A stretch of 11,390 nucleotides of DNA from JAGLSB01 sp023135955 (GTDB lineage Bacteria > Bacteroidota > Bacteroidia > Bacteroidales > GCA-2748055): positions 1-11,390 of the forward strand of contig DAOVIO010000135.1 of assembly GCA_030673645.1 (NCBI GenBank). Direction: 5' to 3'. Under the pieces are notes generated by a model. The model did not search any database, was not told the origin of the DNA, and saw only the letters and a list, made by a program, of their open reading frames with translations. Made by a program: the position numbers and the translations under genes. Shown here piece by piece: positions 5,473-11,390 of the stretch. Numbering within the stretch: position 1 is the first letter of the stretch; each line of letters starts with the position of its first letter.

Positions 5473-6528
5473 ATGATTCCAGGCTGCCACTTCATTTAAT
5501 TTCATAATTGTTCGTTTTCCCAGGAACTTCTGAAAAGCTTCAGCAAGTTTTTCGGTTTCAATCAGGAATCCATCATGTCCATAGAGGGAGGAAATTCTTT
5601 TATATATTGCATTTGGAATATAACTTGCAAGGAATTTCTGTTCACTTATCGGGAAAAGTAAATCGCTTTCAATACCTATTACTATTGTTCTTGCTTTGAT
5701 GCTTCTTAGTGCATCACGAATGTTTCTTTTCCCCCTGCCTACGTTATGAGAATCCAGCACTTTAGAAAGATGCCAGTATGAAAAGCTGTTGAATCGCTTA
5801 ACTAATTTCTCCCCTTGGTAACGCTGATAACTCTCCACCCTGAAAGTATCGGGAAGGTCATTATCATCCTCCGATTGGGTGGTATTATAAGTAACTGCAT
5901 TTCTATAGCTAAGCAAAGCAATTGAACGAGCAGCCATTAAACCATTGCTTCCGGCATCATCCTTTGCTTCTTTCCAACTTGGATCGGCAGAAATTGCCAT
6001 TCTTTGCGATTCATTAAAAGCTATTCCCCAAGGCGACATGCGTGCATTCGTTGCTATTAGAGCTAGATTAGTAATCTTTTCGGGCTCCTGAATGGCCCAT
6101 TCCAAAGCCTGCTGTCCACCAAGAGAGCCTCCAATAAGGAGATTAATCTTATCAATGCCCAAATTTCCTCGTAATAATTGATGCGCTTTTACCATATCTT
6201 TCACCGTAATTTCAGGGAAATCGTGATGGTATTTCATGTCAGTTTCCGGATTTATTGAAAGTGGTCCGGTACTACCATAACATGAGCCAATTATATTGGC
6301 CGATATAATAAAATATTCATCCGGATTGAAGAAATCGTCTTTCCCAAAAAGTCCGGGCCACCATTCGAAAACATCAGAATTGGCGGTAAGTGCATGGCAT
6401 GCCCAAATTACATTGGAGCGGTCCTTATTAAGCTTTCCTGCCGTATGATACTTTATCTCTAATTCAGGCAGATATCCTCCTTTCTCGAGTTCAAATTTAT
6501 GCTTGTGTTGAAACAGATTTGATTTCAT
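5422..6528 (-). CDS. metX: Homoserine O-acetyltransferase MetX
   Basis: An alpha/beta-hydrolase fold enzyme of 368 residues that transfers an acetyl group from acetyl-CoA to homoserine, the committed step of methionine synthesis (some members use succinyl-CoA; this cannot be excluded). The N-terminal signature FELEKGGYLPELEIKYHTAG (12-31), the oxyanion region WACHALTANSD (42-52), the nucleophile elbow GGSLGGQQ with S135, the acid D289 in GIESDLLFP and H318 in YGHDGFLIE complete the catalytic triad. The ATG at 6528 is favoured over one at 6573 because homologous sequence starts there. It overlaps the metY 3' end by 32 nt. The last 30 or so residues (after FLGKRTIMKLNEV) extend past the usual family end and are antisense to the TM1266-like gene. 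Confidence 0.95.
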   Translation of the reverse strand: MKSNLFQHKHKFELEKGGYLPELEIKYHTAGKLNKDRSNVIWACHALTANSDVFEWWPGLFGKDDFFNPDEYFIISANIIGSCYGSTGPLSINPETDMKYHHDFPEITVKDMVKAHQLLRGNLGIDKINLLIGGSLGGQQALEWAIQEPEKITNLALIATNARMSPWGIAFNESQRMAISADPSWKEAKDDAGSNGLMAARSIALLSYRNAVTYNTTQSEDDNDLPDTFRVESYQRYQGEKLVKRFNSFSYWHLSKVLDSHNVGRGKRNIRDALRSIKARTIVIGIESDLLFPISEQKFLASYIPNAIYKRISSLYGHDGFLIETEKLAEAFQKFLGKRTIMKLNEVAAWNHLTFGHDRFYLYSIKSS

Positions 6529-7825
6529 CTTTAATAGTATTATAAGCTTGAATAAGATCGTTTTTAATGTCATCGATATGTTCTAGTCCTACAGACAATC
6601 GTAAGGCATCGGGTTCAACACCACTCCTGAGTTGCTCCTCATTACTAAGTTGTTCATGAGTAGTGCTTGATGGATGAATAATCAATGTACGTGCATCCCC
6701 TACATTAGCCAGATGGGAAATGAGTTTAACATTATTGACTAAGTTTTGTGCGGCTTCAGTTCCTCCAGCTGTATTGAATGTTAATACACCTCCAAATCCG
6801 TGATTTAGATACTTTTTACCTAATTCATAATAAGGACTTTCTTCCAGACCGGGATAGCTTACTTTAGTTACCCAATCTTGTTCTTTTAGCCACTTTGCAA
6901 TTTCAAGAGTATTTTCAACATGTCGTTGTGCCCTTAATGAAAGGGTTTCAATTCCCTGAATAAGCAAGAATGCATTAAATGGGCTTAGAGCATTTCCGTA
7001 ATCTCTCAAACCTTCAACACGAGCTCTTATGCTAAAGGCAATATTTCCAAACGGACTTCCTTCCCCAAACTTATCCCAGAAAATAAGTCCGTGATAGCTT
7101 TCTGAAGGCTCAGTAAATTGCGGAAATTTTCCATTTCCCCAGTTGAAATTTCCTGCATCAACAATTATGCCTCCAATAGAAGTTCCATGACCGCCAATCC
7201 ATTTTGTTGCAGACTCCACAATTATGTTTGCACCATGATCTATAGGTCGGCATATATAGCCAGCAGCGCCAAAAGTATTGTCAACTATCAGCGGAATATC
7301 ATATTTTTTGGCTATTACAGAAATGGCCTCAAAATCGGGAATATTGAACTTTGGATTTCCAATTGACTCTAAATATATTGCCTTTGTATTTTCATCGATT
7401 TTGGATTCAAAATCTGCAGGATTATCACCATCGACAAAATTTACTGTAATCCCCAGACGTTTGAATTGAACCTTAAACTGATTATAAGTTCCACCATATA
7501 AATAGGATGTGCTAACGAAATTATCTCCTTGCTGAAGGATATTTGTCAGTGCAAGAAATTGTGCCGACTGACCACTGGAAGTAGCAAGCGCAGCAATTCC
7601 GCCTTCTAGCGCAGCGACTCTTTTCTCAAATACATCGGTGGTCGGATTCATTATCCGGGAATAAATATTCCCAAATTCCTTTAATCCGAATAAATTAGCT
7701 GCATGCTCAGTATCATTAAAGGTAAAAGATGTAGTTTGATATATGGGTACAGCTCTTGAATTAGTTGCTGAATCGGGTTCGTAACCAGCATGTAGCTGTT
7801 GTGTCTCAAAATGATATTCACTCAT
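6497..7825 (-). CDS. metY: O-acetylhomoserine aminocarboxypropyltransferase (sulfhydrylase) MetY
   Basis: A 442-residue PLP enzyme of the Cys/Met metabolism family (fold type I). It combines O-acetylhomoserine with sulfide to give homocysteine and acetate in the cytoplasm. The sequence begins FETQQLHAGYEPD and PIYQTTSFTF. YSRIMNPT (55-62) supplies the phosphate-binding Tyr/Arg from the neighbouring subunit, SSGQSAQ (83-89) holds the cofactor phosphate, VDNTFG (181-186) has the Asp that contacts the pyridine nitrogen, and SATKWIGGHG carries the Schiff-base lysine K208. The long insert after GIIVDAG (GNFNWGNGKFPQFTEPSESYHG) separates MetY from cystathionine gamma-synthases. Length is usual. It is the first structural gene of the operon, behind a SAM-I riboswitch, and is translationally coupled to metX. 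Confidence 0.95.
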   Translation of the reverse strand: MSEYHFETQQLHAGYEPDSATNSRAVPIYQTTSFTFNDTEHAANLFGLKEFGNIYSRIMNPTTDVFEKRVAALEGGIAALATSSGQSAQFLALTNILQQGDNFVSTSYLYGGTYNQFKVQFKRLGITVNFVDGDNPADFESKIDENTKAIYLESIGNPKFNIPDFEAISVIAKKYDIPLIVDNTFGAAGYICRPIDHGANIIVESATKWIGGHGTSIGGIIVDAGNFNWGNGKFPQFTEPSESYHGLIFWDKFGEGSPFGNIAFSIRARVEGLRDYGNALSPFNAFLLIQGIETLSLRAQRHVENTLEIAKWLKEQDWVTKVSYPGLEESPYYELGKKYLNHGFGGVLTFNTAGGTEAAQNLVNNVKLISHLANVGDARTLIIHPSSTTHEQLSNEEQLRSGVEPDALRLSVGLEHIDDIKNDLIQAYNTIKDEIKSVSTQA

Positions 7826-8096
7826 GATATTTAAGTTTTAATATTATTAATATGAATTATTATTGGAAATGAAATGGAAAATAATATTGGGCAATTGAAT
7901 AGCAAATACCTATCCCATTTCGTGGTGGTGATTCGTGTGAAAAGTAAGAGATAGAAAGGTTCCGTTTAATTCAAGAAAGAATTTTCAAAGCTCACAATTC
8001 ACACTCCGGGCATTATCATAGACAATGAGGACTGAAGCGTGATGCTTTCCAAAAAGGTTGATTGAATTCTGAATTTTGTGTTTTTCATACTGTTCT
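7826..8096 (-). other. Long leader between the SAM-I aptamer and metY
   Basis: 271 nt of transcribed leader separate the aptamer from the metY start. I see no classical terminator (GC stem plus T-run) in it. The first third holds a 29-codon ORF, and the last 100 nt are AT-rich and weakly structured, as expected around Bacteroidota translation starts. The control switch must therefore act by some route other than an obvious intrinsic terminator next to the aptamer. Confidence 0.55.
7999..8088 (-). CDS. Possible 29-residue leader ORF after the SAM-I riboswitch
   Basis: On the minus strand an ATG at 8088 lies 8 nt after the last base of the riboswitch P1 stem and opens a frame MKNTKFRIQSTFLESITLQS... 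that ends with TGA at 7999-8001. Its position would place its translation start under direct influence of P1 folding. A second frame through the same DNA is open from about 8104 to a TGA at 7985-7987 and reads more protein-like (FGKHHASVLIVYDNARSV), but it has no ATG, GTG or TTG at its start. Whether either is translated is unknown; the product, if any, may matter only as a cis-acting leader peptide. Confidence 0.35.
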   Translation of the reverse strand: MKNTKFRIQSTFLESITLQSSLSMIMPGV

Positions 8097-8205
8097 GATT
8101 TATATTATCGGACAATATTATCCGAACAGGATTTGGCACCTTTCCCGAAGGAGGCAGGTTGCCAGAGGGTCGCGGAGCCTGTCTCTCGCCTCTTCTTTAT
8201 AAATC
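8097..8205 (-). ncRNA. SAM-I (S-box) riboswitch controlling metY-metX
   Basis: On the minus strand the aptamer runs from 8205 to 8097. P1 is GATTTATA (8198-8205) paired with TATAAATC (8097-8104), 8 bp. It is followed by AAGAAGAGGCGAGAGAC and GGCTC, then P2 closes as AGAGG/CCTCT. The conserved core GGCAACC, the P3 hairpin with a TTCG loop, and AGGTGCCAAATCC are all present and match the S-box consensus. P4 is TCGGA/TCCGA around an 8-nt loop (8108-8125). SAM binding stabilises P1 and lowers expression of methionine genes in known S-box RNAs. Location directly upstream of metY-metX fits that role. Confidence 0.93.
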
Positions 8206-8235
8206 GTCTATTAAAGACAATATAGATTGAGTGTG

Positions 8236-8267
8236 CAAAGTAAGGTAGGATTTTATCTCTATCCAAA
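8236..8267 (-). promoter_or_regulatory. Promoter of the riboswitch-metY-metX transcript
   Basis: On the minus strand a perfect -33 box TTTG (8264-8267) is followed after exactly 20 bp by TTACTTTG (8236-8243), one base off the TAnnTTTG -7 consensus. Transcription would begin near 8230, about 25 nt before riboswitch P1. The spacing is the standard one for the phylum. Confidence 0.7.
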
Positions 8268-8426
8268 CTTTGAGATATAAAAATATGTTAAAAAGCATGT
8301 AGTTCATTAAATTATATCATTTCCCACCCGAATACTCTGCTCTTTGTAATACTTATATTTCTGGGGTCAACGCATTAAATACCTTAAAGTAGGGGCATAT
8401 CTTGTGGGCGATCACGTAATTTCAAT

Positions 8427-8604
8427 AAGCCTGAAGGGCTTAAATATCAATAACCACGGGTGAAACCCGTGGTATGGAATCGCAGCATAACACCAGTCCC
8501 AATATTTTTGCCGCAGGCAAAAATATTGGGACTGGTCCTTTTGGATATTCACTTTGCCACGGGTTTCACCCGTGGTTATTGATGTTTTGCCCATTCAGGG
8601 CAAA
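8427..8604. repeat. REP-like nested palindromic element
   Basis: Five hairpins are arranged symmetrically. The outer pair is AAGCC/GGCTT (8427-8441) and TTTGCCC/GGGCAAA (8586-8604). Next come two copies of CCACGGGT..ACCCGTGG in opposite orientation, inside 27-bp perfect inverted arms at 8446-8472 and 8557-8583. The centre is a perfect 21-bp stem (8492-8512 with 8516-8536) around a GCA loop. Such GC-containing paired palindromes in AT-rich intergenic DNA resemble the REP/BIME elements mobilised by RAYT (IS200-like tyrosine) transposases in Bacteroidota. No transposase is encoded here, so it would be a non-autonomous copy. Open frames across it are by-products of the symmetry. Confidence 0.8.
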
Positions 8605-8738
8605 TAGAACAATACCACATTATTTTTCCTTCTTTAATATTCAATTAGTTGACACCTAACATTCTATATTTAATTTTCTATGAGCAAAAAATACAGAATG
8701 ATTTTTTAACTTTAGGAAAATAAATCTACTACTCTATT

Positions 8739-8864
8739 ATGAAAATATTTAATTCAGCCATTCTGGCAATGACAATTCTCCTGATAACATACTCTTGTAA
8801 GAGCCCTGAGTCTGACCACATCATAAAAATTGATTTAAATAATACTGGTGAACCCATTAAATGA
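8739..8864 (+). pseudogene. Truncated lipoprotein, probable remnant of a beta-propeller lipoprotein
   Basis: A 41-residue frame begins with a clear lipoprotein signal peptide, MKIFNSAILAMTILLITYSC, with the lipobox Cys at residue 20. It continues KSPESDHIIKIDLNNTGEPIK and stops. In Bacteroidota, lipoproteins with a Cys followed by a short charged linker and an xIxIDL motif are often the start of 6-bladed beta-propeller proteins of 350-400 residues, in which this point leads into a conserved IEYIPLET-like strand. Nothing of that body follows in any frame; a terminator comes 22 bp later. I take it as a decayed or deletion-truncated gene; a genuine mini-lipoprotein is the alternative. A weak -7 box TAACTTTA lies at 8707-8714. 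Confidence 0.5.
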
Positions 8865-8885
8865 TATGTTTATAGTTAACTTAAA

Positions 8886-8920
8886 AGGAAGACCAAATAA
8901 GGTCTTCCTGAGTGATTTTT
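8886..8920 (+). terminator. Probable Rho-independent terminator
   Basis: A perfect 9-bp stem AGGAAGACC (8886-8894) and GGTCTTCCT (8901-8909) with loop AAATAA is followed by GAGTGA and five T residues. The T-run is displaced by 6 nt, so termination may be incomplete. It separates the truncated lipoprotein from the next membrane gene. Confidence 0.65.
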
Positions 8921-8939
8921 ATTTAATAGATATTTTAAT

Positions 8940-9362
8940 ATGAATATAGATTTTATTGGTTCAATGCCATTTGAAAATGATTTGATTGAAAACAAGATTA
9001 TCCCAATTTTTATGTTCATTTTGGGTCTTGGGATATTCATTATCTGGATTACTGATATTTTAAGGGGGAAATTTAACGGACAGGGAAATTTTTTCAAATG
9101 GAGGGAAGGTGAAAATATGCTTTGGCCTCATTTTTTTGCTGAGTTTATTACTGGTGGATTGCTTATTATAGGTGCAGCAGGATTATTCTTTATTATTGAA
9201 TGGAGCCAAAATATTTCTTTGGTAGGTCTTGGGGCTCTAATCTATTCATCAATTAATAGTTCTGGCTGGGTTCTGGCTGAGAAAATACGGATTTATTATG
9301 GAATCCCTATGTGGATAGGGTTGACAGGAAGTATTATTGCTGTTATATGGTTGATCATATAA
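8940..9362 (+). CDS. Small integral membrane protein of unknown function
   Basis: The 140-residue product has four hydrophobic segments, near residues 20-40, 65-86, 92-108 and 121-140, with a hydrophilic loop (RGKFNGQGNFFKWREGENM) between the first two. It is probably an inner-membrane protein with no large soluble domain. I recognise no family. The ATG at 8940 follows an AT-rich leader, as is usual here; no strong promoter is visible, so read-through of the preceding terminator may contribute. The gene ends 99 bp before the TonB-dependent receptor on the same strand, but that receptor has its own -7 box. Confidence 0.75.
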   Translation: MNIDFIGSMPFENDLIENKIIPIFMFILGLGIFIIWITDILRGKFNGQGNFFKWREGENMLWPHFFAEFITGGLLIIGAAGLFFIIEWSQNISLVGLGALIYSSINSSGWVLAEKIRIYYGIPMWIGLTGSIIAVIWLII

Positions 9363-9435
9363 TTTTGACCATACAAATTATCTTATTTATCTTTCCCAAA
9401 TAAGAATATCTTAGCTACTTTATCACGCAATTTCC

Positions 9436-9443
9436 TATTTTTG
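9436..9443 (+). promoter_or_regulatory. -7 promoter box for the TonB-dependent receptor
   Basis: TATTTTTG fits TAnnTTTG and lies 18 bp before the ATG at 9462. A partial -33 element TTAG (9411-9414) sits 21 bp upstream. The leader would be only about 12 nt, which leaves no space for a riboswitch. Confidence 0.5.
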
Positions 9444-9461
9444 CATCAAATACCTAAGAAT

Positions 9462-11390
9462 ATGCTTACACTTTTATATAAACACAAATCACTCACATAT
9501 TTCAAACGCTGGACCAGGCATAAAGCTGCGGCATTTGCAAGTCTTAATAAAATAATTAAAATTTCTGTCCTTCTTTTTTCTCTTTCCATAATCAAAACCC
9601 CTTTTGTTGTATTTTCACAATTAGATGATACAGTAAGCATTTCAAATACTTATGATCTTGAGGAAGTTGAGGTTATTGCCCAGGCAGCACCAGACGTGTT
9701 TAGTCAGCTAGCAAGAACAGTTACAATAATTTCTTCACAAGAGATATCGTCGTCGCCCGCCTCTACAATACAGGATCTTCTGGAATATGTTGTTGGTATA
9801 GATGTCCGCCAGCGCAACACAAACGGAGTACAGGCCGATATTCAACTCCGGGGAGGGACCTTTGATCAGGTTCTGGTAATGCTTAATGGCATAAGTATTA
9901 GTGATCCGCAAACCGGACATTTTAATCTAAATCTTCCCATAACTCTTTCTTCAATAGAAAGGATTGAAATCCTGCATGGTTCAGCAGCTAGAATTTATGG
10001 CGCAAACGCATTTAAGGGGGTCATAAATATTATAACACGGAGGAATCAAAACGGATTATCAGGTGGGTTTGCTTATGGTATGAACAATTTATTTAATAGC
10101 CATCTATCGGCTGGTTATTCCGAAAACAACTATTATCATAATCTGGGCTTTTCAAAAAGTAAATCAGACGGATATACCCATAATACAGACTTCTCAATAG
10201 CAAATATCAACTACTATGGAGGGCTGAACCTGAATCTGATTGAATTTTTCTGGCAGGGAGGGATAAGCCAGAAAGCTTTTGGTGCCAATGATTTTTATTC
10301 CCCCATTTTCCCCGATCAGTTTGAGGAAACAGGAACCAGCTTTGGAAGTCTTGGATTTAATTACACCGGAAAATTGAAAATTGAAGGACATATTTGGTAC
10401 CGACAGCATTTGGATCATTTCTTATTAAGAAGGGATGATCCCTCTTTTTATGAGAATTTCCATAAAACGGATACTTATGGAGGAAAACTATCGGCTTACT
10501 TCATCTCAAAATTAGGGATTACTCAGATTAGGATTGAAAGCAAAACAGAAAATATCCTGAGCACAGTTCTGGGAATTGAAACTGATGAGGAAATTCGTGT
10601 TAAAAGTGCAGACTCTGTATGGTATACAAGAAGATATGAAAGAAATAATATTGGTTTTCATATTGAGCAAAAATATCAAATAGATCAATTCTATATTTCT
10701 GGAGGATTTTTGCTGAACAGGAATATTGATTATCAGAATGCATGGGAGGTTTTTCCGGGATTAGATATTAGCTATAAGTTTGCAGATGAAAGATTAAAGA
10801 TATTTAGCTCAGTTGGGAGAAGTTTGCGTCTTCCAACATTTACTGATATGTTCTATGCAGATCCTTCAAATCAAGGTAATCCATTGCTTCAACCCGAAGA
10901 ACTACTCGCTTTTGAGTCAGGTATCGAGTTAAAAACACAGCAGATAAATGCAGGAATTACTTATTTTAATGATTTTGGCAAGGAGGTGATCGATTGGGTA
11001 ATGTATGATGAAAGTGATGTTTACGAAGCTACAAATATTGGAGAGATTCTGAGTAGAGGAGTTGAGTTAAACTTTGGATATTCTGGAAAGGGTGTAGATA
11101 AACAAATAAGCTTGAAAACCTTAATGATTACATATGCCTATATCGGTCAGGAATTTTCAGAGGGAAATTATGAATCTAAATATGCCGGGGATTTTCTCAG
11201 ACATAAACTAGTTATTTCAAGTAAGATTCAGTTTTACACTAATTTCAGTCTCGATTATAAAATAATTTACTCAGCTAGAAATGGTGAATATCCCGATTAT
11301 GATGAAGCTAATATGGTTCGATTTACATCAGCATTTCAACCTTATTTATTAAATGATTTAAGCCTCTACTATAATAGACCATCCTATAAA
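9462..11390 (+). CDS. TonB-dependent outer-membrane receptor, BtuB-like (3' partial)
   Basis: 643 codons are open to the window edge with no stop, so the C-terminus is missing. The N-terminus is an extended signal region: basic FKRWTRHKAAAFASLNKIIK (residues 14-33), then a hydrophobic stretch and probable cleavage after VVFSQ (near 53). Such W-x-R-x-x-x-AAFASL extensions occur on cobalamin-receptor-like proteins of Bacteroidota. The plug domain spans about 65-195, with VGIDVRQRN, IQLRGGTFDQVLVMLNG and GSAARIYGANAFKGVINIITR. The rest is a beta-barrel with aromatic girdle strands and the conserved SLRLPTFTDMFY and NPLLQPEE stretch. It imports a substrate using TonB/ExbBD energy. BtuB-like similarity suggests a corrinoid, but no cobalamin riboswitch precedes it, so iron chelates or other ligands are possible. 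Confidence 0.9.
   Translation, partial: MLTLLYKHKSLTYFKRWTRHKAAAFASLNKIIKISVLLFSLSIIKTPFVVFSQLDDTVSISNTYDLEEVEVIAQAAPDVFSQLARTVTIISSQEISSSPASTIQDLLEYVVGIDVRQRNTNGVQADIQLRGGTFDQVLVMLNGISISDPQTGHFNLNLPITLSSIERIEILHGSAARIYGANAFKGVINIITRRNQNGLSGGFAYGMNNLFNSHLSAGYSENNYYHNLGFSKSKSDGYTHNTDFSIANINYYGGLNLNLIEFFWQGGISQKAFGANDFYSPIFPDQFEETGTSFGSLGFNYTGKLKIEGHIWYRQHLDHFLLRRDDPSFYENFHKTDTYGGKLSAYFISKLGITQIRIESKTENILSTVLGIETDEEIRVKSADSVWYTRRYERNNIGFHIEQKYQIDQFYISGGFLLNRNIDYQNAWEVFPGLDISYKFADERLKIFSSVGRSLRLPTFTDMFYADPSNQGNPLLQPEELLAFESGIELKTQQINAGITYFNDFGKEVIDWVMYDESDVYEATNIGEILSRGVELNFGYSGKGVDKQISLKTLMITYAYIGQEFSEGNYESKYAGDFLRHKLVISSKIQFYTNFSLDYKIIYSARNGEYPDYDEANMVRFTSAFQPYLLNDLSLYYNRPSYK

Noticed and set aside
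8268..8426. Minus-strand stretch with protein-like reading (VDPRNISITKS) near 8310-8370
   Set aside because: Short, no start codon, stop soon after; no gene or repeat could be supported in this stretch.
8412..8659. Two ~60-codon open frames on opposite strands around 8412-8659
   Set aside because: They run through the palindromic REP-like element and mirror each other; they reflect its symmetry rather than coding.
9382..9404. CTTATTT/AAATAAG hairpin after the small membrane protein gene as a terminator
   Set aside because: AT-only stem apart from the closing pair and no following T-run.
1..11390. CRISPR array, tRNA or rRNA genes, prophage or defence genes
   Set aside because: No regularly spaced repeats, no tRNA-like cloverleaf and no such protein families were seen on either strand.

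Overview
The window is AT-rich DNA from a member of the Bacteroidota, most likely an anaerobic or facultative marine/sediment Bacteroidales- or Marinilabiliales-type organism (lineage below phylum is inference). The evidence is: -7 promoter boxes of the form TAnnTTTG, absence of clear Shine-Dalgarno sites, a small RRM RNA-binding protein, a TonB-dependent receptor with a Bacteroidota-style N-terminal extension, lipoproteins with an S-C lipobox, the metX/metY route to homocysteine, and a REP-like palindromic element.

Layout. 1-1208: the tail of an unidentified gene, then a Gfo/Idh/MocA oxidoreductase (+). 1335-1727: a compact RRM gene with promoter and terminator (+). 1728-2353: about 630 bp with no credible gene, holding a 76-nt hairpin that competes with a second hairpin, a 13-bp inverted repeat, and a 16-bp palindrome TGTTA-N6-TAACA that fits a Rex operator, 20 bp before a -7 box. 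2354-3004: rex, the NADH/NAD+-sensing repressor (+). 3008-4289: a three-gene minus-strand cluster (4-TM protein, Dabb-domain lipoprotein, 4-TM protein) convergent with rex. 4450-5472: a secreted protein of unknown function followed by a TM1266-like small regulator of the family associated with [FeFe]-hydrogenase systems (+). 5422-8267: a minus-strand methionine operon: promoter, SAM-I riboswitch, a 271-nt leader with a 29-codon ORF, metY, metX. metX overlaps the hydrogenase-type regulator tail to tail by 51 bp. 8427-8604: a nested palindromic REP-like element. 8739-9362: a truncated lipoprotein remnant, a terminator, and a small membrane protein (+). 9462-11390: a TonB-dependent receptor, cut by the window end (+).

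How the parts work together. metY-metX makes homocysteine from homoserine through O-acetylhomoserine and free sulfide, and the SAM-I riboswitch gives end-product control. Rex probably represses its own promoter when NADH is low. Rex and the TM1266-like protein both belong to fermentative redox/hydrogen physiology, but no hydrogenase or HydEFG gene lies in the window, so that link is inference. The receptor looks BtuB-like, yet there is no room upstream for a cobalamin riboswitch, so its substrate stays open.

No wholly new multi-gene defence or mobile system is visible. The items most worth a second look are the SAM-I leader with its small ORF starting 8 nt after the aptamer, the autoregulatory Rex operator, the orphan TM1266-like gene overlapping metX, and the two unexplained palindromic regions.
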